Below, one piece after another: positions 16,675-24,344 of a DNA stretch of 64,000 nt (within the stretch, counting starts at the first letter, position 1; every line of letters begins with the position of its first letter). Below the pieces are notes generated by a model that was not told where the DNA came from, did not search any database, and saw only the letters and a list, made by a program, of their open reading frames with translations. Origin of the DNA: Lysinibacillus sp. PLM2. Its GTDB lineage: Bacteria > Bacillota > Bacilli > Bacillales_A > Planococcaceae. The translations under genes were made by a program, and so were the position numbers. The stretch is taken from contig AP025689.1 in assembly GCA_023168345.1 (NCBI GenBank), positions 2,168,001 to 2,232,000 on the forward strand, written 5' to 3'.

Positions 16675-17916
16675 TCATGAAGCGAATAAGTTTTCTGTTC
16701 TAAATTGTTTCTCTGGTAACTTGGCATTCCCTAATAGATAATTTAATAATGTTTGCGTTAAAATTGCCGTGCCAATAGGTAAACACCGTTCATCAATATC
16801 AAATATTGGTGTATGTAAATCACGTTTAACTCCATCTGCATAGGCACATCCTAGGAAGATCATCGATCCAGGGACTTCATAGGTCATATGAGAAAAATCT
16901 TCCCCACCTAAACCAAAAGGAATTTCTTCAATTTTCATCAATGGATACAATGCTTGAGTTGTATTTTTCAGCACGGCATTTACCTCAGGATGATTATATA
17001 AAGCGGGTTCACCTTGAGTGATTTTCAAATCATATGTCCCTCCAAATGCTTCAACAATTGAAAATGCCTTATCTAATTTTTGTTCTAAACTACTTCGAAC
17101 AGTCGGTGTATAGCTTCTCATTGTTCCTTGTAAAAACACTTCAGTAGGTATGATATTACTAGCTGAGCCACCCTTTACTGCACCAACACTAATGACTGCA
17201 GCATCCAATGGTGAAATATTTCGAGCAACGATCCCATGCAGAGCTTGCAATACAGGACCTAACATCCATATTGGGTCTGTTCCTAAATGTGGGTAGGCGC
17301 CATGACCTCCTGAGCCATGAATGGTTGCTTGGAAGACATCCACATTTGCCATACTATATCCATCATGGATGAAAACTGTTCCAACCTCGCGCTCTGGATT
17401 CATATGAAGAGCTATAATTACATCAATATCTTTTAGTGCACCCGCTTCTATCAGATATGGTGAACCCGTTTTGCCATTTCTATCTGTATTTTCCTCTGCA
17501 GGTTGAAAGATAAATTTCACAGTGCCTTGAATATTGGTATTAACAAATAGCTCACCCATTAGAGTTGCTACAGCTAATCCAATCGAGGTATGAGCGTCAT
17601 GCCCACAAGCATGCATGACGCCATTATTTTTTGAACGAAAGGAATGGGTTGTTTCCTCGAGGATAGGCAGTGCATCCATATCAGCTCGGATGGCTACAGT
17701 TGGGCCAATTCCTCGTGTTAATGTTCCGATTACCGCTGTCTCTACACCGACACCTTTCTCGACCTTCATACCTTCAATTTTTGATAATTGCTCATAAACA
17801 AATTTAGAAGTCTTAAATTCTTCAAAACTTAGTTCTGGATTTTCATGAAGATGTCTTCTCCATAAAACCAATTGTTCAGACAATTGATTGACTCGTGAAA
17901 GTAAGTCTATATCCAT
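16675..17916 (-). CDS. M20D-type amidohydrolase, probable N-acetyl-diaminobutyrate deacetylase
   Basis: 413 residues. The metal-binding pattern of the IAA-amino-acid/hippurate hydrolase family is complete: GVMHACGHDAHTSIGL, FQPAEENTDRNG, ALHMNPEREVG and FGLGGEDFSHM. These enzymes remove N-acyl groups from amino acids. Ectoine breakdown needs deacetylation of N-acetyl-2,4-diaminobutyrate, done elsewhere by DoeB, which belongs to the unrelated succinylglutamate-desuccinylase/aspartoacylase family. This enzyme is a likely replacement. AAGAAGGTG precedes the ATG and it is only 12 bases from the gene before it. Confidence 0.8.
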   Translation of the reverse strand: MDIDLLSRVNQLSEQLVLWRRHLHENPELSFEEFKTSKFVYEQLSKIEGMKVEKGVGVETAVIGTLTRGIGPTVAIRADMDALPILEETTHSFRSKNNGVMHACGHDAHTSIGLAVATLMGELFVNTNIQGTVKFIFQPAEENTDRNGKTGSPYLIEAGALKDIDVIIALHMNPEREVGTVFIHDGYSMANVDVFQATIHGSGGHGAYPHLGTDPIWMLGPVLQALHGIVARNISPLDAAVISVGAVKGGSASNIIPTEVFLQGTMRSYTPTVRSSLEQKLDKAFSIVEAFGGTYDLKITQGEPALYNHPEVNAVLKNTTQALYPLMKIEEIPFGLGGEDFSHMTYEVPGSMIFLGCAYADGVKRDLHTPIFDIDERCLPIGTAILTQTLLNYLLGNAKLPEKQFRTENLFAS

Positions 17917-17928
17917 CTTCTCACCTTC

Positions 17929-19137
17929 TTATTCGCCGACTGGTACTGCACTATCTTTTAAAATCGCAAATGCTTGTTCTAGGTCTTGGATAAGATCCTC
18001 AGTATCTTCAATACCTGCTGAAAGTCGAATTAATCCTTCAGGAATCCCCATAGCAGCTCTTTCTTCAGGTGTACTTTCTACATGGCTCGTTGTTCTAGCA
18101 GGACCATAAGTTGTTTCAACTGCCCCTAAGTTCGCCGCACGATTTGCATATTTCAATTGTGGCAATAAAATTTTTACAGCATCCATGCCACCCTTTAAAG
18201 AGAAACTTAACATACCACCAAAGCCCCTCATTTGTTTTTTAGCAATATCATGGTTCACATGGGACTCTAAACCTGGATAATAAACCCCATCCACTAATTC
18301 CTGTTGCTCTAAAAACTTTGCAATGGCTAGTGCATTTTTTTCTTGTTGTCTAACACGTAACTTTAAAGTTTTCATCCCTCTTAATAAAAGGTAAGCTGCC
18401 CAAGGATCAAGCGTTGCACCGTTAATTTCTCTATAGTGATAAATTTGTTCAACTAACTCCTTGGATCCACATACAACACCGCCTAAAGCATCGGCATGGC
18501 CACCAAGAAATTTCGTAGCACTGTGTAAAACAAGGTCTGCACCTAATGCTAATGGATTTTGGTTGATAGGCGTTGCAAATGTATTATCAACAACGACAAG
18601 TGCTCCAACTTCCTTCCCTTTTTTCGCCATCAATTCAATATCAGTAATTTTTACCGTAGGATTTGTAGGAGTTTCTAAGTATAGAATCTTACAACCTTTT
18701 TCAATTTCTTTCGCAATCGCTTCATGATTTCCAGTTTCACATAGCGCTACTTCAATACCCATTTTTGGTAGAAATTCAATGAAGATTTTATTCGTTCCAC
18801 CGTAAGTATCTTTGATTGAAACGATTCTATCTCCAGGCTTTAAAAATGTGTAGAGTGTATTGCTGATGGCAGCCATTCCAGTTGAAAAACTTGTTGCCGC
18901 TTCAGCTCCTTCAAGTATCTTTACTTTATTCTCAAAAGCTTGTACTGTTGGGTTTGTATTTCTGCCATAAATATGTCCTTGCTTTTTACCAGTCGCTACG
19001 TCATACCATTCGTCCATATCGTCGTAGGAATAAGCAACACTTACAATGACAGGTACTTGTGATGCACCGTGTACTAGCACTTCCTTTTCTCCTGCCCAAA
19101 CCGCTTGTGTACCTACATTAACTTTTTCTTCTTTCAT
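17929..19137 (-). CDS. Cys/Met-metabolism PLP enzyme (cystathionine gamma-synthase/lyase family)
   Basis: 402 residues. The PLP lysine sits in LVLHSATKFLGGHADALGG (near 208); HIYGRNTNPTVQAFENKV and FSTGMAAISN are the family hallmarks, and the C-terminal segment LIRLSAGIEDTEDLIQDL is intact. These enzymes catalyse gamma-elimination or replacement on substrates such as cystathionine and O-acyl-homoserine. Sited between the amidohydrolase and eutC, it occupies the place expected for the class III aminotransferase DoeD. Its substrate may be 2,4-diaminobutyrate or homoserine; this is inference. Confidence 0.82.
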   Translation of the reverse strand: MKEEKVNVGTQAVWAGEKEVLVHGASQVPVIVSVAYSYDDMDEWYDVATGKKQGHIYGRNTNPTVQAFENKVKILEGAEAATSFSTGMAAISNTLYTFLKPGDRIVSIKDTYGGTNKIFIEFLPKMGIEVALCETGNHEAIAKEIEKGCKILYLETPTNPTVKITDIELMAKKGKEVGALVVVDNTFATPINQNPLALGADLVLHSATKFLGGHADALGGVVCGSKELVEQIYHYREINGATLDPWAAYLLLRGMKTLKLRVRQQEKNALAIAKFLEQQELVDGVYYPGLESHVNHDIAKKQMRGFGGMLSFSLKGGMDAVKILLPQLKYANRAANLGAVETTYGPARTTSHVESTPEERAAMGIPEGLIRLSAGIEDTEDLIQDLEQAFAILKDSAVPVGE

Positions 19138-19162
19138 GTCTATACCTCCACTTTACTTGAAG

Positions 19163-20125
19163 TTATTTGTTTATTAATTGATTGTAAGCAAACCTTGCAA
19201 TCACCGTATCTTGAACACCTGTGCCCGTTAAGTCACACACTGTTATTTGCCTTTCATCTAACCGCCCTGTTTTTGTGTCGGAGATTATATCACCAATTTC
19301 CACTATCTTTTCGTCATGTTGCTTAATGATTTGTCTTTCAAGCGCATGATGCAATTCACCTAATCTAAAACATTGTGATTTAACATCACATGCAATGACG
19401 TCTACTTTCTTAAAGATTTGTGGTTCTAACTCCTGTTTATGCTCCGCATCTGATCCCATAGCTGTAATATGTAAGCCTGGGTGCAGCCAATCTGCTTTTA
19501 TTAAGGGGGTTATAGAAGGGGTTGTTGTAATAACAATTTCGCTTTCCTTCACTAAACCTTCCACATTTTTCGCGATTACTACCTTTATCCCTAATGTTGA
19601 TTCCATTTCAAGAGCGTATTTTTTTGCGGATTCTTCATTTCTCCCGTAAACAGTTAACTGTTTAAAATCTCTTACATGGGATAAAGCTTCAATTTGGTAA
19701 CGAGCCTGTGTTCCTGTACCAATTACTCCAACTCGTTCGACCTTTGATTTTGCTAGATATTTGGAAGCAATTGCACCGGCAGCTGCCGTTCTAACATCTG
19801 TTAAATAGCCGTTATCTAGCAAAATACTTTCTGTTACTCCTGTCTTTGTTTGAAATAAAATCATCATACCGCTTAAGCTAGGTAATCCTATTAATGAATT
19901 ATTAAAGAAACCGGATGATATTTTTATTGCAAAAGTATCTAAACCTTTTATATAGGCTGTTTTAACATCAATTTCGCCATTATGTTCAGGGATGTCGATT
20001 CTCATGATCGGCGGCAGTGTTACATTACCTTTTGCGAGTGCGGTAAACCCTTCTTCTACTATTTCAATAGCTGTTGGATTTACTTTTACAAGTTCTCTTA
20101 TTTCATTTTCATGAAATATTTTCAT
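19163..20125 (-). CDS. eutC: EutC, ornithine cyclodeaminase-like ectoine utilisation protein
   Basis: 320 residues of the ornithine cyclodeaminase/mu-crystallin family: VKTAYIKGLDTFAIKISSGF near 55, TDVRTAAAGAIASKYLAKS, and the NAD-binding motif GVIGTGTQARYQIEAL. In hydroxyectoine breakdown EutC is proposed to reduce the imine formed by EutB to diaminobutyrate. It lies between doeA and the PLP enzyme, 14 bases after doeA, which favours that role over ornithine metabolism. Confidence 0.82.
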   Translation of the reverse strand: MKIFHENEIRELVKVNPTAIEIVEEGFTALAKGNVTLPPIMRIDIPEHNGEIDVKTAYIKGLDTFAIKISSGFFNNSLIGLPSLSGMMILFQTKTGVTESILLDNGYLTDVRTAAAGAIASKYLAKSKVERVGVIGTGTQARYQIEALSHVRDFKQLTVYGRNEESAKKYALEMESTLGIKVVIAKNVEGLVKESEIVITTTPSITPLIKADWLHPGLHITAMGSDAEHKQELEPQIFKKVDVIACDVKSQCFRLGELHHALERQIIKQHDEKIVEIGDIISDTKTGRLDERQITVCDLTGTGVQDTVIARFAYNQLINK

Positions 20126-20139
20126 AGTATTTCACCGCT

Positions 20140-21327
20140 TTAATAGATTTTTGTAGAATTTTTAACAAATAGTTGTCTTGGGAAATTTGCGAATACTTCA
20201 ATTCCCGTTTCCGTTACTCGGAAGGATTCACTTAGTTCTACTCCATATTCATCTAGCCAAATACCAGGGATACAATGGAATGTCATATTTGGTTGTAAAA
20301 TTGTTTTATCTCCAGGACGTAAGCTTGCAGTATGTTCGCCCCAATCTGGAGGGTAGTTTAAGCCCATTGAATAACCAATACGAGATTCCTTCTCGAAACC
20401 ACTCTTTGAAATACTTTTTCTCCATACAGCTTCTACTTCTTCACAAGTAATCCCCGGTTTAACAGCGCTCAATGTTTCGTTAAGACCTTCAATCACCACG
20501 TCTGCTAAATATTTAATTTTTGGATCTGGTTCTCCGATAAATACTGTTCGAGATAATGGAGAATGATAGCGATGATAGCACCCTGCCAATTCTAAAATGA
20601 CTGGTATACCCGATTTATATTTTTCGTCTGTCCATGTTAAATGAGGTGTTGATGTTCTTTCACCAGATGGTAGTAGAGGCATAATTGCAGGATAGTCACC
20701 ACCAAATTCAACCGTCCCGCTAATTTGTGCATGCATAATTTTTGCCACAACGTCACATTCTCTTACACCTTCTTCGATTGCATCAATGCCAGTTTGCATT
20801 GCATTTTCTACGATTCTTGCAGCTTTTCTTATATACTCAATTTCTTTATCAGATTTAATAATTCGAACATAATTTACAAGTGAAGTAGCATCTACAAAGG
20901 TGCTTTGTGGCAATCCAAGCTGTAACTGAGTAAAACATTTTGCGGTAAAATAGTAAGTATCCATTTCTAAACCAACTGTTCCATTTGTTTGTCCTAATTC
21001 TTTTAAGATGTCGCAAACAAAATCCATTGGGTGCCTTTCAGTTGATTGAACATAAATATCTGGGTATGGGATAATATGATTTTCCCCTAGATAAGTCGTT
21101 ACCTTAGCGCCATTTGCATCTTGGTTACGACCAATCCAAAATGGTTCTTCTTCATCTAGAAGTACGATTAAACATTGATGAACGTAAAAAGACCATCCAT
21201 CATAACCAGTTAAATAATTCATATTCGCAGGGTCTGTGACAAGTAATATATCAAGTCCTTTTTCTTGCATTTTTTCTTTCGTTTTTCTCAATCGTTCTTT
21301 ATACTCAGATAACTCAAAAATCTCCAT
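20140..21327 (-). CDS. doeA: DoeA/EutD ectoine hydrolase
   Basis: 395 residues. It has the creatinase/prolidase M24 fold with N-terminal YLTGYDGWSFYVHQ and C-terminal GLNYPPDWGEHTASLRPGD, both characteristic of ectoine hydrolases rather than peptidases. It opens the ectoine or hydroxyectoine ring to N-acetylated diaminobutyrate. AAGGGAGG nine bases upstream fixes the ATG at 21327. First gene of a run reaching ehuA, divergent from eutB. Confidence 0.9.
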   Translation of the reverse strand: MEIFELSEYKERLRKTKEKMQEKGLDILLVTDPANMNYLTGYDGWSFYVHQCLIVLLDEEEPFWIGRNQDANGAKVTTYLGENHIIPYPDIYVQSTERHPMDFVCDILKELGQTNGTVGLEMDTYYFTAKCFTQLQLGLPQSTFVDATSLVNYVRIIKSDKEIEYIRKAARIVENAMQTGIDAIEEGVRECDVVAKIMHAQISGTVEFGGDYPAIMPLLPSGERTSTPHLTWTDEKYKSGIPVILELAGCYHRYHSPLSRTVFIGEPDPKIKYLADVVIEGLNETLSAVKPGITCEEVEAVWRKSISKSGFEKESRIGYSMGLNYPPDWGEHTASLRPGDKTILQPNMTFHCIPGIWLDEYGVELSESFRVTETGIEVFANFPRQLFVKNSTKIY

Positions 21328-21364
21328 ATACTTACCTCCCTTGTTATGAATAATCACTAACAAT

Positions 21365-21381
21365 TGTTATGATTAGTTACA
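21365..21381 (-). promoter_or_regulatory. GlnR/TnrA-type box at the doeA promoter
   Basis: TGTTATGATTAGTTACA fits TGTNAN7TNACA exactly. It lies right at the predicted doeA transcript start (near 21379), a position suited to repression by GlnR when nitrogen is plentiful. Confidence 0.6.
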
Positions 21382-21385
21382 AAGT

Positions 21386-21415
21386 ATTATATTGTCTGGT
21401 AAGTACTCTAAACAA
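21386..21415 (-). promoter_or_regulatory. Predicted doeA promoter
   Basis: TATAAT (21391-21386) on the minus strand with a weak -35 TTGTTT (21415-21410), spacer 18. A poor -35 is common for activator-dependent promoters, and ATTGTCT-type elements around it could bind the adjacent PucR-type regulator. Confidence 0.5.
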
Positions 21416-21446
21416 TCTGTCAAATTGTATGAAATTATTAGACAAT
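21391..21446. promoter_or_regulatory. ATTGTCT inverted elements in the doeA-eutB gap
   Basis: ATTGTCT (21391-21397) recurs in inverse orientation as AGACAAT (21440-21446). Nested between are AAATTGT (21422-21428) and ACAATTT (21442-21448) as a further inverted repeat. They are candidate binding sites for the PucR-type regulator at 22611. Confidence 0.35.
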
Positions 21447-21454
21447 TTTAAAAA

Positions 21455-21484
21455 TTGATAAATGTTATAATCAAATCTTAAAAT
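21455..21484 (+). promoter_or_regulatory. Predicted eutB promoter
   Basis: TTGATA (21455-21460) and TAAAAT (21479-21484) with an 18-base spacer. An alternative -10, TATAAT, lies at 21466-21471 without a good -35. Confidence 0.4.
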
Positions 21485-21508
21485 ATTCTAAATATTGAAT
21501 AGAATTTG

Positions 21509-21525
21509 TGTTAGAATAAATTACA
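21509..21525 (+). promoter_or_regulatory. GlnR/TnrA-type box at the eutB promoter
   Basis: TGTTAGAATAAATTACA fits TGTNAN7TNACA exactly and is embedded in a longer repeat TTGTGT-N11-ACACAA (21506-21528). It lies downstream of the predicted eutB -10 and before the ribosome site. Its centre is 144 bases from the doeA box, so looping between the two is possible. Confidence 0.58.
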
Positions 21526-21555
21526 CAATTCAAGTTTGAAAGGAGCAAATACGAA

Positions 21556-22563
21556 GTGATTCAAATTCCAAGTATCCAACATGTTCATAATCAAACCATT
21601 ACTTTACAAGATGTATGGAAAGCAAAATGTACAATTTCAGCTATCATTCACAAAACTCCTCTTATCTTTTCAAAAGCTCTTTCAGATAATACTGGAGCGG
21701 AAATTTATTTAAAATATGAACATGTTCATGAGAGCGGAGCATTTAAAATGCGAGGGGCCGTAAATGCCATTTATCAATTAACAGCTGAGCAAAAGAAACG
21801 TGGAGTCACTACCTTCTCAACAGGAAATCATGGGTTTGCTGTAGCACTTGCTACAAAAAAACTAGGTATTCGTTCGGTCATCTGTGTGTCAAAACATGTC
21901 CCACTGGCGAAAATTGAAAAAATCAAAAGCTTAGGGGCAGAATTAGAAATCTATGGCGATGGACAAGATGATGCTGAACAACGTTGCTATGAATTACAAA
22001 AGGAGCAAGGTCTCACACTTATTCCACCGTTTGATCACCCGTCGGTTATTTCTGGTCAAGGTACAATTGCGTTAGAAATATTAGAAGACTTACCTTCAGT
22101 ACACAGTGTTATTGGAGGACTTTCAGGTGGAGGACTTCTTTCAGGAGTGGGTTTAGTTATGAAAAATACGAACCCATCTATCCAAGTGTTTGGTGTTAGC
22201 ATGGAAAAAGGCGCTGCAATGTACGAAAGCCTTAAAGCAGGAAAACCCGTAGTTGTTTCCGAACATGAAACACTAGCTGATAGTTTACTAGGAGGAATTG
22301 GTGACGAAAACAAATACACTTTCAGTATGGTAAATGAATATGTTGATCAATCGTTATTAGTAAACGAGGAAACGATTAAAAAAGGTATGGCTTATTTATA
22401 TAAAGAACATAAAATTGTCGTAGAAGGCGCTGCTGCAGTGGGAATTGGAGCAATCATCGATAACATTATTTCATTAGAAGAAAATACGAAAAATGTAGTG
22501 ATTATAAGTGGAAATAATGTCGATCTTACTTCTCACCTAAACGCGATTAAAGCGTATATGTAA
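21556..22563 (+). CDS. eutB: EutB, hydroxyectoine utilisation dehydratase
   Basis: 335 residues, PLP fold II of the threonine dehydratase family. The PLP lysine lies in ESGAFKMRGAVNA (near 64); STGNHGFAVALA and GGLSGGGLLSG bind cofactor and phosphate. The segment CVSKHVPLAKIEKIKSLGAE with GQDDAEQ resembles EutB. It is thought to dehydrate 3-hydroxy-diaminobutyrate from hydroxyectoine. The GTG start has AAAGGAGC nine bases upstream. Divergent from doeA. An ordinary threonine/serine dehydratase is the main alternative; context argues against it. Confidence 0.82.
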   Translation: MIQIPSIQHVHNQTITLQDVWKAKCTISAIIHKTPLIFSKALSDNTGAEIYLKYEHVHESGAFKMRGAVNAIYQLTAEQKKRGVTTFSTGNHGFAVALATKKLGIRSVICVSKHVPLAKIEKIKSLGAELEIYGDGQDDAEQRCYELQKEQGLTLIPPFDHPSVISGQGTIALEILEDLPSVHSVIGGLSGGGLLSGVGLVMKNTNPSIQVFGVSMEKGAAMYESLKAGKPVVVSEHETLADSLLGGIGDENKYTFSMVNEYVDQSLLVNEETIKKGMAYLYKEHKIVVEGAAAVGIGAIIDNIISLEENTKNVVIISGNNVDLTSHLNAIKAYM

Positions 22564-22610
22564 ATATAGATAATTTATTAGAGATTCTTCTACTTAAGGG
22601 GTGATTCAAC

Positions 22611-24224
22611 ATGCAATTTACTGTTAAAAATGTGCTAGCAATTCCATTATTGAAATCTGCTAAACTTCTATCAGGTGAAAAGATTATTAGTTCTCAAATT
22701 ATTAAATCAGTATCTGTAATGGAAATCCCTGTCGAAAACTTCGTAGGAAAAAATGAATTCGTTTTAACTACTGCTATTGGGTGTGGAAATAATACAGAGC
22801 TATTTCTCTCGTATGTAAGAGAGGTTTTCGAATCTGGTGCTGCCGCAATGGGAATTGCTGTAGGAAGACATGTTCCATATGTCCCCGAAGAAATCATTGA
22901 TTTTTGTAATAATCACGATTTTCCTCTTATTGAACTTCCATGGGAATTACGATTTTCAGAAATTTTAAAGACCGTATTGGAGCAAATTAATAGATGGGAA
23001 CAAACTTCCCATTTAAAGGCCGACTCCATTCAACGTGAGTTACTAAAGCTGTTTTTAGATCACGAATCCGTTGACTATGTTCTTAAATATTTATCAAAAG
23101 ACTTTCAAATGGGCGTTGAATTAAAACGAAAACGTGATTTTACAGAACCGAATCTATTAGAAGCGATAGATTTAGATACAGAAGAACCCACTATTATTCG
23201 TCATGTAAATGGTTCCTTTACACAGGTTGTTCCTATTAAATTATTAGGGAAAGATACTTACTTCTTATTATTGAAATCAAAAAAACTAAATGCACAACCT
23301 ATTCCTTGGCTCGTTTTAAATCAAGTGGTGACGATACTAACTTTATGGATTCAAAAAGAGATTACACTAGCTGATAATAAACAAAAGGAAATGGATGATT
23401 ATTTAAAGGATTTAACAAATGGCAATTGGATAAATAAGGAAAAATTCATTGATGAAGGAAAAAAACTGGGGTTTGTCGTTGATGTACCTTATGTATGCAT
23501 TGTTGGTCAACCTGAGAAATTAGATGAATATTACTCCTCCCAGAAAAAGAAAAATTCAGCGGTCGAAAAGGAATTTAAACATGATTTTACTATGATAATT
23601 AACGAATTAAAAAATAAAGTGAATAAACAAATCATTCTAACATTTCATCGTGAAGTCATTGTGATATTTTTAGAATGTAGTTTAGAAAAAGTAAACCATG
23701 AAGTAAATGACTTTTTAGATTTATTAAATAGTTATGTTGAAGAAATGAAGATTCCAGTTATCTCTTGGGGGATTGGTGAAAATCATGCAGGAGTTATGAC
23801 ATTTCACTATAGTTATAAAAATGCACGAACAGCACTTGAAGTTGGTAGAAGTCATAAAGGTACAGGTTCAAGAAGCACATTTGCAAGTACAGGCATTTAT
23901 CAGTTGCTCATTTCCTTACAAAATAACACATTTTCAACAGAGTTAATGCATTCAACTATCGGTTCCATTGCTTCCTATGATAAAAACAATGGACTCGATC
24001 TTTTAAGAACATTATCTTCTTATATTTATCACCAAGGGAATGTAAGCCAAACTGCCAGAGCTTTATCACTTCATCGGCAATCTCTTTTATATCGATTAAG
24101 AAAAATAGAGACATTAACAAATCGCTCTTTAAGTGATCCAGATGATATCTTCCTATTACAATTTTGTTTAAAGCTTTGGGAAGTTAGATTTGAAAATAGT
24201 GAGCCCTATATCATTGCTAAATAA
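22611..24224 (+). CDS. PucR-family transcriptional regulator of the ectoine island
   Basis: 537 residues. The N-terminal PucR domain begins MQFTVKNVLAIPLLKSAKLL, followed by a degenerate middle domain and a C-terminal helix-turn-helix, GNVSQTARALSLHRQSLLYRLRKIE (residues about 478-502). Such regulators sense purines, gamma-aminobutyrate or other nitrogenous metabolites. It follows eutB by 47 bases on the same strand and so is probably cotranscribed. Known ectoine catabolic regulators are MocR-type EnuR and Lrp-type proteins; neither is present here, so PucR is the likely local regulator, perhaps sensing acetyl-diaminobutyrate. Confidence 0.8.
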   Translation: MQFTVKNVLAIPLLKSAKLLSGEKIISSQIIKSVSVMEIPVENFVGKNEFVLTTAIGCGNNTELFLSYVREVFESGAAAMGIAVGRHVPYVPEEIIDFCNNHDFPLIELPWELRFSEILKTVLEQINRWEQTSHLKADSIQRELLKLFLDHESVDYVLKYLSKDFQMGVELKRKRDFTEPNLLEAIDLDTEEPTIIRHVNGSFTQVVPIKLLGKDTYFLLLKSKKLNAQPIPWLVLNQVVTILTLWIQKEITLADNKQKEMDDYLKDLTNGNWINKEKFIDEGKKLGFVVDVPYVCIVGQPEKLDEYYSSQKKKNSAVEKEFKHDFTMIINELKNKVNKQIILTFHREVIVIFLECSLEKVNHEVNDFLDLLNSYVEEMKIPVISWGIGENHAGVMTFHYSYKNARTALEVGRSHKGTGSRSTFASTGIYQLLISLQNNTFSTELMHSTIGSIASYDKNNGLDLLRTLSSYIYHQGNVSQTARALSLHRQSLLYRLRKIETLTNRSLSDPDDIFLLQFCLKLWEVRFENSEPYIIAK

Positions 24225-24279
24225 TAAAAGTGTGGTCGATCTAACCGGCAAAGTAACAGTTAAAAGTACATTCCACCAC

Positions 24280-24329
24280 GAACTACCCCGTAAAATTTAG
24301 ATTAGTGGCTAACTCTTACGGGGCAGTTC
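24280..24329. terminator. Hairpin between pucR and livJ2
   Basis: Stem GAACTACCCCGTAA / TTACGGGGCAGTTC with one mismatch and a 22-base loop between convergent genes. There is no T-run after it on either strand, so it is a weak or atypical terminator. Confidence 0.5.
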
Positions 24330-24344
24330 ACAACACCATTACGT

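Noticed and set aside
21556-22563. Reading eutB as an ordinary threonine dehydratase
   Set aside because: The GQDDAEQ segment, length and divergence from doeA in an ectoine island favour EutB, though activity is untested.
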